Positions 23,591-32,779 of a DNA stretch of 64,000 nucleotides are shown here, piece by piece. How positions within the stretch are numbered: position 1 is the first letter of the stretch; each line of letters begins with the position of its first letter. Both the position numbers and the translations under genes were made by a program. Source of the stretch: JBHGXV01 sp041920505 (GTDB taxonomy: Bacteria; Bacillota; Bacilli; Brevibacillales; Brevibacillaceae); assembly GCA_041920505.1 (NCBI GenBank), contig JBHGXV010000005.1, positions 20,721 through 84,720 of the forward strand, written 5' to 3'. A model generated the notes under the pieces. The model saw nothing but the letters and a program-made list of their open reading frames with translations. It searched no databases and was not told the origin of the DNA.

Positions 23591-24139
23591 ATGAACTTCA
23601 ACATTCGTGGTGAGAACATCCCGGTTACAGAAGCGCTTCGCGAGTACGTGGAGAAAAAAGTGGGACGATTGGACCGCTATTTCGACACGGAACATCCGAC
23701 AGACGTCTATGTAACCATGCGATTCCTCCGGGGAGAGGGGACCATTGAGGTCACCATTCCGATGACAGGCGTTATCCTTCGCGCCGAAGAAACTCATGAA
23801 GACATGTATGCGGCGATCGACCTGGTAGTGGAAAAGCTGGAGCGGCAAATTCGCAAGCACAAGACGAAGCTGTACCGCAAACAGCGTCACGGTTCCAACA
23901 ACCGCGCGATTTTCCGCGAGGCTGAGCCCGTGGCGGTGATGGACTACGAAGAAGATGTCGATATCGAGATCGTCCGTACCAAACGCTTCGAATTGAAGCC
24001 GATGGATGCCGAAGAGGCGGTGCTGCAAATGGATTTGCTGGGGCACAATTTCTTCGTCTTCCAAAACAGCGCCACCAATGAGGTGAACGTGGTCTACCGC
24101 AGAAACGACGGTCGGTTCGGATTGATCGAACCCAAATAA
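23591..24139 (+). CDS. hpf: Ribosome hibernation promoting factor, long form
   Basis: A 182-residue long HPF that pairs ribosomes into inactive 100S dimers in stationary phase. The N-terminal S30AE domain (NIRGENIPVTEALREYVEKKVGRLDRYF) binds the decoding region. A basic linker (KHKTKLYRKQRHGSN) leads to the C-terminal dimerisation domain (RTKRFELKPMDAEEAVLQMDLLGHNFFVFQN). AAGGAGGT lies 7 bases before ATG 23591. It keeps the hpf-secA-prfB order of B. subtilis, with fabH inserted between the latter two. Confidence 0.95.
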   Translation: MNFNIRGENIPVTEALREYVEKKVGRLDRYFDTEHPTDVYVTMRFLRGEGTIEVTIPMTGVILRAEETHEDMYAAIDLVVEKLERQIRKHKTKLYRKQRHGSNNRAIFREAEPVAVMDYEEDVDIEIVRTKRFELKPMDAEEAVLQMDLLGHNFFVFQNSATNEVNVVYRRNDGRFGLIEPK

Positions 24140-24148
24140 GCGAATGGG

Positions 24149-24196
24149 ACAAACACAGGGGGTTGTCGGCTGGCAACTCCCTTTACTTGTGTTTGT
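24149..24196 (+). terminator. Hairpin terminator after hpf
   Basis: A two-part stem: an outer perfect 9 bp (24149-24157 with 24188-24196) and an inner stem with GGGTTG pairing to CAACTCC. It separates hpf from secA. Confidence 0.7.
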
Positions 24197-24316
24197 TTGC
24201 AGGGTTTTGCTAAAATGGATAGTTAGATAGCGTACGCTGTTTTGTGGAAACATTCGATGCATGTACGTGAAACGGAGACGGTTTCCTTCAGGGGGAACCG
24301 TGGAAGGGGTGTCCCT

Positions 24317-26836
24317 ATGTTAGGGCTAGTGAAAAAAATCTTTGGAGATGCCAACGAACGCGAAGTCAAAAAGATGTTTAAACGGGTCGAGAAGATCAAT
24401 GCGCTCGAACCGCAGATTGCCGCTTTGACCGACGAGCAACTGAGACAAAAGACCGAAGAGTTTAAGACGCGCCTCAAGCAGGGGGCGACGTTGGACGATA
24501 TTTTGAACGAAGCGTTTGCCGTGGTCCGCGAGGCTTCCAAGCGGGTGCTTGGCATGCGCCATTTCGACGTGCAGTTGATCGGCGGGATGGTGCTGCAGGA
24601 AGGCCGGATTGCCGAGATGAAGACCGGTGAAGGGAAAACGCTGGTGGCCACACTGGCCACTTATCTCAACGCGCTGGTGGGCAAAGGGGTTCACGTCGTC
24701 ACCGTCAACGAATACCTGGCCGAACGTGACTCCACGACCATGGGCAAACTGTACAACTTCCTCGGCTTGACGGTCGGGCTGAACCTGAGCGGGATGAGCG
24801 CGGAAGAGAAACGGGCCGCGTACAACTGCGACATCACCTACGGGACGAACAACGAATTCGGCTTCGACTATCTGCGCGACAACATGGTCTTGTACAAGGA
24901 GCAGATGGTGCAACGGCCGCTCTACTACGCCATCATCGACGAGGTGGACAGCATCCTGATCGACGAGGCGCGGACGCCGCTTATCATTTCCGGCGCGGCC
25001 AACAAGTCGACGGAACTGTACTACATCTGCGCGCACTTCGTCAAGCGGCTGGAGGAAGAAAAAGACTACACCGTCGACGAGAAGCTGAAGATCGTCACGC
25101 TGACCGACGAAGGGGTCGCGAAGGTGGAGAAGGCCTTCAACATCGACAACCTGTACGATACGGCCCACATGACGCTCAACCACCACATCACGGCCGCCTT
25201 GAAAGCGCAGGTCCTGTTCAAGCGGGACGTTGATTACGTGGTGCAGGACGGAGAGGTCATCATCGTCGACGAGTTTACGGGCCGCCTGATGGTCGGCCGC
25301 CGCTACAGCGACGGATTGCACCAGGCGATCGAGGCCAAGGAAGGTCTGCGCGTGCAAAGCGAAAGCATGACCCTGGCGACGATCACACTGCAAAACTACT
25401 TCCGCATGTACGAGAAGCTGGCCGGGATGACCGGTACGGCGAAGACGGAGGAAGAGGAGTTTAAAAAGATTTACGGGCTGGACGTGGTGGTCATTCCGAC
25501 CAACCGTCCGGTGATCCGCAAAGACCTGCCCGACTTGATCTACAAGACCGAGGCGGCCAAGTACCGCGCGGTTGTAAACGAAATCGTGGAACGGCACAAA
25601 AAAGGACAACCGGTGCTGGTGGGGACGGTCTCCATCGAGAATTCGGAAAAGCTGTCCCAGATGCTGAAGCAAAAAGGCGTGCCGCACAATGTGCTGAACG
25701 CCAAACATCACGCCCGCGAGGCGGAAATCGTCGCCCGCGCCGGTCAGTTCGGAGCGGTGACGATCGCCACCAACATGGCGGGACGCGGAACCGACATCCA
25801 GTTGGGCGAAGGCGTGCCTGAAGTGGGCGGCCTGCACATCATCGGTACGGAACGGCACGAAAGCCGCCGGATCGACAACCAGTTGCGCGGCCGCGCCGGT
25901 CGCCAGGGCGACCCCGGTTCCTCCCAGTTCTTCCTGTCGTTGCAGGACGAGTTGATGCGTCGCTTCGGCGCGGACAACATCATGAACATGATGGACCGTC
26001 TCGGCATGGAAGAAGACATGCCGATCGAAAGCCGTCTGGTGACCAGAGCGGTGGAGGCGGCGCAAAAACGGGTGGAAGGCGCCAACTTTGACGCGCGGAA
26101 AGTGGTTCTGCAGTACGACGACGTGATGAACCAGCAACGCGAAGTTATTTACAAGCAGCGCCGCGAAATCCTGGAAAAAGACAACCTGCGCGACATCGTG
26201 CTCGGCATGCTGTACAGCGTGGTGGAACGGAATGTCGAGGCGCATTGTCCGAAGGAAGAGGTCCCGGAGGAGTGGGATCTGCAGGGTCTGTTGGAGTCGG
26301 CGAACAATATTTTCCTGCGCGAGGAAACCTTGACGCTCAAAGACCTGAAGGGCAAGGAAGCCGAAGAACTGGTGGAACTGTTCAAGAACGAGGTGACGCG
26401 TCAGTACGAGAAGCGCGAGGCGGAAATCGGCGAGATGATGCGCGAATTCGAGAAAGTGGTCGTGCTTCGCTCCGTGGACAGCAAGTGGATGGACCACATC
26501 GACGCGATGGAGCAACTGCGTCAGGGGATTCACTTGCGCGCGTACGGGCAGACCGATCCGCTGCGTGAGTACCAGTTCGAAGGGTTCGAGATGTTCCAGG
26601 CGATGATCGCCAGCATCGAGGAAGAAGTGGCGATGTACATCATGAAGGCGGAAGTCAGCCAGAACCTGGAGCGGCAGGAAGTGATCCAGGGGCAGGCGTC
26701 CAACCAAAACAAACTGTCCACGTCCGGGCCGTCCGAGCGGCCCACGGTTGCGTCCGGCGACGCCGAACCGAAGAACCGGGCACAGCGCCGGGCCGAACAG
26801 CAAGAACAGCGGCGCAATCTGAAACGCATCCGATAA
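24317..26836 (+). CDS. secA: Protein translocase ATPase SecA
   Basis: An 839-residue motor that drives secretory proteins through SecYEG. Motifs: Walker A MKTGEGKTLVATL near residue 100, DEAD box IIDEVDSILIDEARTPLIISG near 210, the preprotein cross-linking domain, motif GTDIQLGEGV, and RIDNQLRGRAGRQGDPGSSQFFLSL. The C-terminus ends in a basic tail (NRAQRRAEQQEQRRNLKRIR) without the Cys-rich zinc motif found in many SecA proteins. ATG 24317 follows GGAAGGGG; an in-frame GTG at 24242 lies far upstream with no ribosome site. Confidence 0.97.
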   Translation: MLGLVKKIFGDANEREVKKMFKRVEKINALEPQIAALTDEQLRQKTEEFKTRLKQGATLDDILNEAFAVVREASKRVLGMRHFDVQLIGGMVLQEGRIAEMKTGEGKTLVATLATYLNALVGKGVHVVTVNEYLAERDSTTMGKLYNFLGLTVGLNLSGMSAEEKRAAYNCDITYGTNNEFGFDYLRDNMVLYKEQMVQRPLYYAIIDEVDSILIDEARTPLIISGAANKSTELYYICAHFVKRLEEEKDYTVDEKLKIVTLTDEGVAKVEKAFNIDNLYDTAHMTLNHHITAALKAQVLFKRDVDYVVQDGEVIIVDEFTGRLMVGRRYSDGLHQAIEAKEGLRVQSESMTLATITLQNYFRMYEKLAGMTGTAKTEEEEFKKIYGLDVVVIPTNRPVIRKDLPDLIYKTEAAKYRAVVNEIVERHKKGQPVLVGTVSIENSEKLSQMLKQKGVPHNVLNAKHHAREAEIVARAGQFGAVTIATNMAGRGTDIQLGEGVPEVGGLHIIGTERHESRRIDNQLRGRAGRQGDPGSSQFFLSLQDELMRRFGADNIMNMMDRLGMEEDMPIESRLVTRAVEAAQKRVEGANFDARKVVLQYDDVMNQQREVIYKQRREILEKDNLRDIVLGMLYSVVERNVEAHCPKEEVPEEWDLQGLLESANNIFLREETLTLKDLKGKEAEELVELFKNEVTRQYEKREAEIGEMMREFEKVVVLRSVDSKWMDHIDAMEQLRQGIHLRAYGQTDPLREYQFEGFEMFQAMIASIEEEVAMYIMKAEVSQNLERQEVIQGQASNQNKLSTSGPSERPTVASGDAEPKNRAQRRAEQQEQRRNLKRIR

Positions 26837-26848
26837 AGTTTCGTCGCG

Positions 26849-26890
26849 GCTCCACTCCGGCCGCCTGCTTGGGCGGCTGCCGGGTGGAGC
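26849..26890 (+). terminator. GC-rich hairpin after secA
   Basis: A long stem (26849-26855 with 26884-26890 plus an inner GGCCGCC/GGGCGGC part) lies 12 bases past the secA stop. It has no proper T tract, so it may be a weak terminator or an mRNA 3' stabiliser. Confidence 0.5.
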
Positions 26891-26906
26891 ACATTTGTCG
26901 AAAAAC

Positions 26907-26939
26907 TTAGTACCAGATAATAGTATCAGGTGATATAAT
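26907..26939 (+). promoter_or_regulatory. FapR-like operator and promoter of fabH
   Basis: TTAGTACCAGATAATAG (26907-26923) resembles the FapR operator (TTAGTACC...TACTAA), the site by which malonyl-CoA controls lipid genes in Bacillales. A TATAAT -10 stands at 26934-26939, so the operator covers the -35 region. The right half-site is degenerate. Confidence 0.6.
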
Positions 26940-26973
26940 TGAGGGACAAAAAGCAAAGCCGAGGTGACAGGCG

Positions 26974-27972
26974 ATGAAACACGCGGGGAAAGAGACGGCG
27001 CTGTCAAAGGCGCGGATCACGGCGATTGGCGCGTATGTGCCAGAACGAGTGTTGACGAACGCCGATCTGGAACAGATGGTGGAAACGAGCGACGAGTGGA
27101 TTGTCCAGCGGACCGGCATCCGGGAAAGGCGGATTGCCGCTAGGGACGAATACACCAGTGATCTGTGCGTCGCGGCGGTGAACCGGCTGCAAGCACAGTC
27201 AGGCAAATCGATTGACGATGTGGAATTGGTGATCGTTTGCACCTCCACGCCGGATTACGGGTTCCCCAGTGTGGCCTCTCAAGTGCAGGCACGATTGGGG
27301 TTGGTCAGGGCGGGAGCGATTGATCTCAATGCGACCTGTGCCGGATTTGTCTACGGGCTGCATCTGGCAAACGGTCTGATTTCGGCCGGGCTTCACGAAA
27401 AAGTGCTGGTGATCGGTGGAGAGACGCTCTCCAAGGTGACCAACTACCGCGATCGAACCACCTGCATCCTGTTTGGCGATGCCGCCGGCGCTGTTCTCGT
27501 CGAGCGGGACGATCAGCATCCCGGTTTCTTGGCCGCGCATGTCGGAGCGAAAGGAGAAGGCGGCATCCATCTCTACCGCAGCGGCTTGTCACGGCGGATG
27601 GGAGACACCCCGTTGGCGGGAGAAGGCTGTATCGTGCAAAACGGCAGAGAAGTGTACAAATGGGCGGTTACGACAGTTCCGCAGGGGATGCGGGCAGTCG
27701 CGGCGAAGGCGGGCCTCGACCTGCAAGAGGTGGACTGGTTTGTCCCTCACAGCGCAAACCTGCGGATGATTGAGTCGATTTGCGAAAAAAGCGGGTTTCC
27801 GCTGAAACGCACCTTGTACAGTCTGGAATCCTTCGGAAACACTTCGGCGGCGACCATTCCGCTGGCGCTGGAAGCGGGTGTCCGTGAGGGAAAAGTCAGA
27901 CCGGGGGACACTCTTCTCTTGTATGGGTTCGGCGGCGGATTGGTGCATGCGGGGGTTTTGCTCACGTGGTAG
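26974..27972 (+). CDS. fabH: Beta-ketoacyl-ACP synthase III FabH
   Basis: A 332-residue condensing enzyme that starts fatty acid synthesis by joining acyl-CoA with malonyl-ACP. The catalytic triad is visible: Cys122 in NATCAGFVYGL, His in WFVPHSANLRMIES near 251, and Asn in ESFGNTSAATIPLAL near 281. The thiolase-fold glycine loop GFGGGLVHAG ends the protein. The first 12 residues are an extra polar extension compared with usual FabH. GAGGTGA precedes the ATG. It stands alone between secA and prfB; FapR control is suggested by the upstream operator. Confidence 0.95.
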   Translation: MKHAGKETALSKARITAIGAYVPERVLTNADLEQMVETSDEWIVQRTGIRERRIAARDEYTSDLCVAAVNRLQAQSGKSIDDVELVIVCTSTPDYGFPSVASQVQARLGLVRAGAIDLNATCAGFVYGLHLANGLISAGLHEKVLVIGGETLSKVTNYRDRTTCILFGDAAGAVLVERDDQHPGFLAAHVGAKGEGGIHLYRSGLSRRMGDTPLAGEGCIVQNGREVYKWAVTTVPQGMRAVAAKAGLDLQEVDWFVPHSANLRMIESICEKSGFPLKRTLYSLESFGNTSAATIPLALEAGVREGKVRPGDTLLLYGFGGGLVHAGVLLTW

Positions 27973-28052
27973 TGTCTGGAGTACAATGAAAGGAACAACA
28001 GAGGCATGCGGCGCGGGCTTTTCGTTGGCAACCATGTTTTTTGAAAAGAGCG

Positions 28053-28080
28053 TTGACAAAACGCGGGGATGATCAATAAT
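28053..28080 (+). promoter_or_regulatory. Candidate sigma-A promoter of prfB
   Basis: TTGACA (28053-28058), a 16-base spacer and AATAAT (28075-28080), about 70 bases before the prfB start. Confidence 0.6.
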
Positions 28081-28150
28081 AGGGTAATAGGTTCGCGAAC
28101 GTAAGCGACCGTGTGCGCTCGCATGAATTTGAAAATGAGGTGGTTTCATC

Positions 28151-29273
28151 ATGGCGTTGATCGACATGACGGACGTCAAGCAAGAGATGGCAAGTATGGC
28201 TAAGCGATTAGCGGAAATCAGGGGGTCTCTTTGACCTGCCTGCCAAACAGGAGCGAATTGGCGAGCTGGAGGAGCGGATGCTTGCTCCGGATTTTTGGGA
28301 CGACAACGACAAAGCGCAAAAGACGATCAGCGAACTGAACGCGCTGAAGAGCCTCGTCGAAACGATGAACAAGCTGGATTCGGCCTACGAAGATCTCCAG
28401 GTCATGCTGGAACTGGCGGCAGAAGAAGGGGACGAATCGCTTGTGCCAGAGTTGTACGAGGGAACCAAAGCGTTGCGAAAAGAGTTCGAGAGCTTCGAGT
28501 TGGAGCTGCTCTTGAGCGATCAGTACGATAAAAACAACGCGATCCTGGAACTTCACCCCGGCGCGGGCGGTACCGAGTCCCAGGACTGGGCGTCGATGCT
28601 CTTGCGGATGTACACGCGTTGGGCGGAGGCGCGCGGTTTCAAGGTGGAGACACTCGATTACCTGCCGGGAGACGAGGCAGGAATCAAAAGTGTCACGCTG
28701 TTGATCAAGGGGCACAATGCCTACGGCTACCTGAAAGCGGAAAAAGGCGTGCACCGGCTGGTGCGCATCTCTCCGTTTGACGCTTCGGGCCGGCGGCATA
28801 CGTCGTTCGTCTCCTGCAACGTTCTGCCGGAGATTGAGGAAGACACCGACATCGAGATTCGGCAGGAAGACCTGAAAATCGATACGTATCGTTCCAGCGG
28901 CGCCGGCGGTCAGCACATCAACACCACGGATTCCGCCGTGCGCATCACCCACTTGCCGACAGGCATCGTGGTCACCTGCCAGACGGAGCGCTCGCAGATC
29001 AAAAACCGCGAGCGGGCGATGAAAATGCTGGCGGCCCGCCTGTTTGAACGCAAGCGGGAAGAACAGGAAAAAGCGCTGGCGGCGATTCAGGGCGAGCAGA
29101 AGGACATCGCCTGGGGCAGCCAGATCCGATCCTACGTGTTCCATCCGTACAGTCTGGTCAAGGACCACCGGACCAATGTGGAAGTGGGGAACGTACAGGC
29201 TGTGATGGACGGCGAAATCGACGTGTTCATCGACGCGTATCTGCGCTCCCAACTGAATCGGCAACAATCGTAG
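28151..29273 (+). CDS. prfB: Peptide chain release factor 2, with programmed +1 frameshift
   Basis: RF2 releases finished proteins at UGA and UAA codons. The gene is split: codons 28151-28231 give 27 residues ending in Gly-Ser-Leu, an in-frame TGA stands at 28232-28234, and the main frame continues from 28233, giving 373 residues in all. The release motifs are intact: SPF (RLVRISPFDASGRRHTSF) for stop recognition and GGQ (SGAGGQHINTTDSAVR) for peptidyl-tRNA hydrolysis. GAGGTGG precedes ATG 28151. Position after secA matches B. subtilis. Confidence 0.96.
28221..28234 (+). promoter_or_regulatory. RF2 autoregulatory frameshift site
   Basis: A G-rich Shine-Dalgarno-like AGGGGG lies just upstream of CTT TGA C (slippery Leu codon and stop, 28229-28235). 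This is the classical RF2 feedback site: low RF2 lets ribosomes slip +1 past the UGA. Confidence 0.93.
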
Positions 29274-29280
29274 CAAGCAT

Positions 29281-29311
29281 GCCCCCCTGGAAACAGGGGG
29301 GCGCGTTTTTT
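29281..29311 (+). terminator. Intrinsic terminator after prfB
   Basis: A perfect 9-bp stem (29281-29289 with 29294-29302) closed by a GAAA tetraloop, then GCG and a T run. Confidence 0.9.
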
Positions 29312-29408
29312 GAACAGTTTTCAAAATAATCTTGACAAGGCTGTGAACGTTCGGCTAAGCTGTACATGCACCCATCTGATGACCTCAACGGAAAGAGTGA
29401 GGACGCGA

Positions 29409-30110
29409 GTGAAAGCGATTCCACAATTCAAAGTGCGAAAAACCTACGAAGAAGTGGCTGACTACCTGAAGGAACAGATCGTGACCGGTGTCTACAAGCC
29501 GGGGGACCGTCTCCCTTCCCTGCGCGAATTGGGCGAGATCCTCGGGGTTGGCCAGTCGACGGTGCGCGAAGCGGTCGGCTCGTTAAAAACGATGGGGCTG
29601 GTCGATATCCGGCAGGGGGAAGGAACATTCGTCACCAAGTTTGACCCGGAGGAGTTGCTTGCGGCGTTTGAACTGGTGCGTCCGGTTACCAAACAGGACA
29701 TCATCGAACTGCTGGAAGTGCGCAAAATCGTCGAGACCGGGATTGTCCGGCTGGCTGCCGAACGGCATAACGGCAGCGATTTGGCCGAGATCGAGGCAGC
29801 CTTGCGCGAGATGGAAGAAGCGCTTGTAAACGGCCAACTGGGTGACGCGGCCGACTGGAAGTTCCATTATTCCCTGGCCGTCGCCGCTCACAACTCGATT
29901 CTGGAGTCGGTGATGCAATCCATTTCGGAGACGATGAGCAAAACCCTGAAGGCCAGCCGCGAGGAACTTTACCGTTCCAAGGAAAACCCGGCTCGCTTGT
30001 TCGCCGAACACAAGGATATTTACGATGCGGTTCGCAGCCGCAATCCCAAGCGAGCGGAGGAAGCGATGCTCTACCATTTGCTGGGTGTCGAAAAAGAGAT
30101 GCTCAAGTGA
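29409..30110 (+). CDS. GntR/FadR-family regulator, likely of lactate genes (LutR/LldR-like)
   Basis: A 233-residue repressor-type protein. The winged helix (YEEVADYLKEQIVTGVYKPGDRLPSLRELGEILGVGQSTVREAVGSLKTMGLVDIRQGEGTFV region, about residues 11-75) is followed by an FCD ligand domain with the metal-binding pattern (EVRKIVETGIVRLAA, FHYSLAVAAHN, HKDIYDA). It lies directly before the lactate permease and lutABC, so it probably senses lactate and controls them. The GTG at 29409 was chosen because GTGAGGA lies 5 bases upstream; ATG 29379 in frame has no ribosome site. Confidence 0.88.
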   Translation: MKAIPQFKVRKTYEEVADYLKEQIVTGVYKPGDRLPSLRELGEILGVGQSTVREAVGSLKTMGLVDIRQGEGTFVTKFDPEELLAAFELVRPVTKQDIIELLEVRKIVETGIVRLAAERHNGSDLAEIEAALREMEEALVNGQLGDAADWKFHYSLAVAAHNSILESVMQSISETMSKTLKASREELYRSKENPARLFAEHKDIYDAVRSRNPKRAEEAMLYHLLGVEKEMLK

Positions 30111-30228
30111 GCTTTCTCACACCCTAGTGTTCAGATGACCTGATATTATGGTGACATCATGAACGATTTGTGTCGTTAGGCCGGTAACGGCTTGACATAC
30201 CATCATTCCATAAAAAAGAGGTGTTGTT

Positions 30229-31896
30229 ATGCAGACATGGACCCAGGTCTATGCCCCGATGGGGAGTATCGTGTTGTCCTCCCTTGTCGCCATGATCCCA
30301 ATCATTTTCTTCTTTCTCGCATTGGCTGTGTTCCGCATGAAGGGACACGCGGCCGGCACGATTACGGTCTTGCTTGCCCTTCTTGTGGCCATTGTCGTCT
30401 ACAAGATGCCGCTGACGATGGCCGTCGCCGCCACCGCGTACGGTTTTGCGTACGGAATTTGGCCTATCGCTTGGATTATTGTAAGCGCTGTCTTCCTTTA
30501 CAAAATCACCGTCAAGACGGGACAGTTTGACATTATTCGCTCATCCGTCGTTTCGATTACCGAAGATCAACGCTTGCAGATGTTGCTGGTGGGCTTTGCG
30601 TTTGGCGCGTTTCTCGAAGGGGCGGCCGGCTTTGGCGCTCCGGTGGCGATTACGGCTGCCCTGCTGGTGGGCCTCGGCTTTAATCCGCTGTACGCCGCCG
30701 CTCTCTGTCTGATTGCCAATACCGCGCCCGTTGCCTTTGGCGCCATGGGGATTCCGATTACGGTCGCCGGACAGGTGTCAGGGCTGGATGCGTTCCACAT
30801 CGGTCAGATCGCCGGTCGACAATTGCCGTTCCTGTCGCTGTTTGTGCCGTTCTGGCTGGTCTTCATCATGGACGGTGTCCGCGGGGTGAAGGAAACCTGG
30901 CCGGCCGTGCTGGTTGCCGGCGGTTCGTTCGCGCTGACGCAATACATTACGGCCAACTTCATCGGACCAGAGTTGCCCGATGTGACCTCCGCGCTGGTCT
31001 GTCTGATCTCGCTGGCCGCTTTCCTGAAGGTCTGGAAGCCGAAACGGATTTTCCGCTTCGACCAGAAACAGGATTCTGCGCATGACGAAGCGGCCGCTGC
31101 CGCAGAAGCAGGAAAAGTGTACACGTTCGGCCAAATTTTTAAAGCATGGTCTCCGTTTTTGGTGCTGACTGCGCTGGTGACGATCTGGAGCCTGGCCCCG
31201 TTCAAGGCGCTGTTTGCCAACGGCGGCGCATTGAGCGGCACGGTCATCAAGATCAACGTGCCTTACCTCGACAAGCTGGTGATCAAGTCGGCACCGATCG
31301 TCGACAAGGCGACGCCGTACGCGGCCGAATTCAAACTGGATTTGTTGCAGGCGACCGGCACGGCGATTTTTATCGCGGCGATCATCAGCATGTTTATCCT
31401 GCGGATGGACGCGAAGTCGTTCTTCGGCACGTTTAAGGAAACCGTTTACGAATTGCGTTGGCCGGTCCTCTCGATCGGGATGGTTCTTGGATTCGCATAC
31501 ATTGCCAACTACTCCGGCCAATCGGCCACGCTGGGGTTGCTGCTCGCCGGCACAGGCGCCGCGTTCCCGTTCTTCTCGCCGTTCCTTGGCTGGCTGGGGG
31601 TCTTCCTCACCGGATCGGACACGTCCAGTAACGCGCTGTTCTCCAACTTGCAGCAAATCACCGGGAAGCAGATCGGCGTCAACACGGCGCTCATGGTTGC
31701 GGCCAACTCGACGGGGGGCGTGACGGGCAAAATGATTTCGCCGCAGTCGATCGCGGTTGCCTGCGCGGCCGTAGGCCTCACCGGCAAAGAGTCCGATTTG
31801 TTCCGCTTCACCGTGAAGCACAGCATTTTCTTTGCCATCATCGTCGGGATCATCACCTACGTCCAGGCGTATCTGGTTCCGTGGATGCTCCCGTAA
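30229..31896 (+). CDS. lctP: L-lactate permease
   Basis: A 555-residue LctP/LldP family membrane carrier that takes up lactate with protons. It has about 12-14 hydrophobic spans and the family motifs FGAFLEGAAGFGAPVAITAALLVGLGFNPL and SNALFSNLQQITGKQIGVN with NSTGGVTGKMISPQSIAVA near the C-terminus. Its ribosome site and start are identical over 22 bases to those of flgK. It stands between a GntR regulator and lutABC, making a coherent lactate uptake and oxidation cluster. Confidence 0.95.
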   Translation: MQTWTQVYAPMGSIVLSSLVAMIPIIFFFLALAVFRMKGHAAGTITVLLALLVAIVVYKMPLTMAVAATAYGFAYGIWPIAWIIVSAVFLYKITVKTGQFDIIRSSVVSITEDQRLQMLLVGFAFGAFLEGAAGFGAPVAITAALLVGLGFNPLYAAALCLIANTAPVAFGAMGIPITVAGQVSGLDAFHIGQIAGRQLPFLSLFVPFWLVFIMDGVRGVKETWPAVLVAGGSFALTQYITANFIGPELPDVTSALVCLISLAAFLKVWKPKRIFRFDQKQDSAHDEAAAAAEAGKVYTFGQIFKAWSPFLVLTALVTIWSLAPFKALFANGGALSGTVIKINVPYLDKLVIKSAPIVDKATPYAAEFKLDLLQATGTAIFIAAIISMFILRMDAKSFFGTFKETVYELRWPVLSIGMVLGFAYIANYSGQSATLGLLLAGTGAAFPFFSPFLGWLGVFLTGSDTSSNALFSNLQQITGKQIGVNTALMVAANSTGGVTGKMISPQSIAVACAAVGLTGKESDLFRFTVKHSIFFAIIVGIITYVQAYLVPWMLP

Positions 31897-31939
31897 CCAC
31901 ATACCCGTTCCCGTTTCGGGGAGACGACGGCGGACTGCT

Positions 31940-31978
31940 GCCGGATGCGACTTTGGTTCGCATCCGGCGGGAGTTTTG
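31940..31978 (+). terminator. Intrinsic terminator after lctP
   Basis: A perfect 11-bp stem (31940-31950 with 31958-31968) with a 7-base loop, then GGGAG and TTTT. It partly separates the permease from lutABC. Confidence 0.8.
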
Positions 31979-32044
31979 CCCAGCGTTCTCCTTTTGCTGT
32001 TTCTCTCGGGATGGATTCAACAAGACAAATGAGGAGGAGAGAAG

Positions 32045-32779
32045 ATGAAAGTATCCCTGTTTATCACCTGTCTGGTCGACGGCATCTATCCTCGCGTCGG
32101 GGAAGCGATGGCTCGTCTGCTCGCGGGTTACGGCATCCGGCTTCATGTTCCCGATGTGCAAACCTGCTGTGGCCAACCCGCTTTTAACAGCGGGTACTGG
32201 GACCCGGCGCGGGAAGCGGCCAAGACCATCATCGACGCCTTCGAAGACAGCGATTTTGTCGTGTCGCCGTCCGGTTCGTGCGTCGGAATGATCCATCATC
32301 ACTATCCGACGTTGTTCAAGGACGACCCCGTTTATCTGAAAAAAGCGGAGGCGTTGAAGGAGAAGTCGTACGAATTCTGCCAGTTCCTCGTCCAGGTCCT
32401 TGGGGTGACCGATCTGGGCGCGCATTTTCCCCATCGCGTGACTTACCATCCGTCCTGTCACGGCACCCGTCTGCTTCGGGTAAAGGACGAGCCGCTTACG
32501 CTCTTGCAACAGGTGAAGGGGCTTACGCTGGTTCCGCTGCCGTTTGCCGAGGATTGCTGCGGGTTCGGCGGCACGTTCGCCGTCAAGATGTGCGATGTCT
32601 CCGGGGCGATGGTGACGGAAAAGGCGGAGCACGTCCTGGAGACGGAAGCGGAAGTGCTCGCGGGAATCGACATGGGCTGCCTGATGAACATTGCCGGCCG
32701 TCTACAGCACGCCGGGAAAGCGGTGCGCGTGATGCACATCGCCGAACTGCTGTATGAAGGGGTGAAACAACCGGTATGA
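32045..32779 (+). CDS. lutA: Lactate utilisation protein A (Cys-rich FeS oxidoreductase subunit)
   Basis: A 244-residue subunit of the LutABC complex that oxidises L-lactate to pyruvate. Two CCG motifs are present, VQTCCGQPAFNSGY near residue 40 and EDCCGFGGTFAVK near 165, as in the GlpC/HdrB-like CCG domain, together with SGSCVGMIHHHY and YHPSCHGTRLL. The start overlaps a strong GGAGGAGAG. It overlaps lutB by four bases (ATGA), so the three genes are translationally coupled. Confidence 0.96.
   Translation: MKVSLFITCLVDGIYPRVGEAMARLLAGYGIRLHVPDVQTCCGQPAFNSGYWDPAREAAKTIIDAFEDSDFVVSPSGSCVGMIHHHYPTLFKDDPVYLKKAEALKEKSYEFCQFLVQVLGVTDLGAHFPHRVTYHPSCHGTRLLRVKDEPLTLLQQVKGLTLVPLPFAEDCCGFGGTFAVKMCDVSGAMVTEKAEHVLETEAEVLAGIDMGCLMNIAGRLQHAGKAVRVMHIAELLYEGVKQPV

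Noticed and set aside
24326..27007. A very long open reading frame antisense to secA (about 890 codons)
   Set aside because: It is a shadow of secA caused by GC-rich third positions; it has no ribosome site or recognisable domain and secA is certain.
30131..30143. TCAG-N5-CTGA dyad before lctP as a regulator operator
   Set aside because: Too short and not matching a known FadR/LutR site; kept only as an unproven idea.
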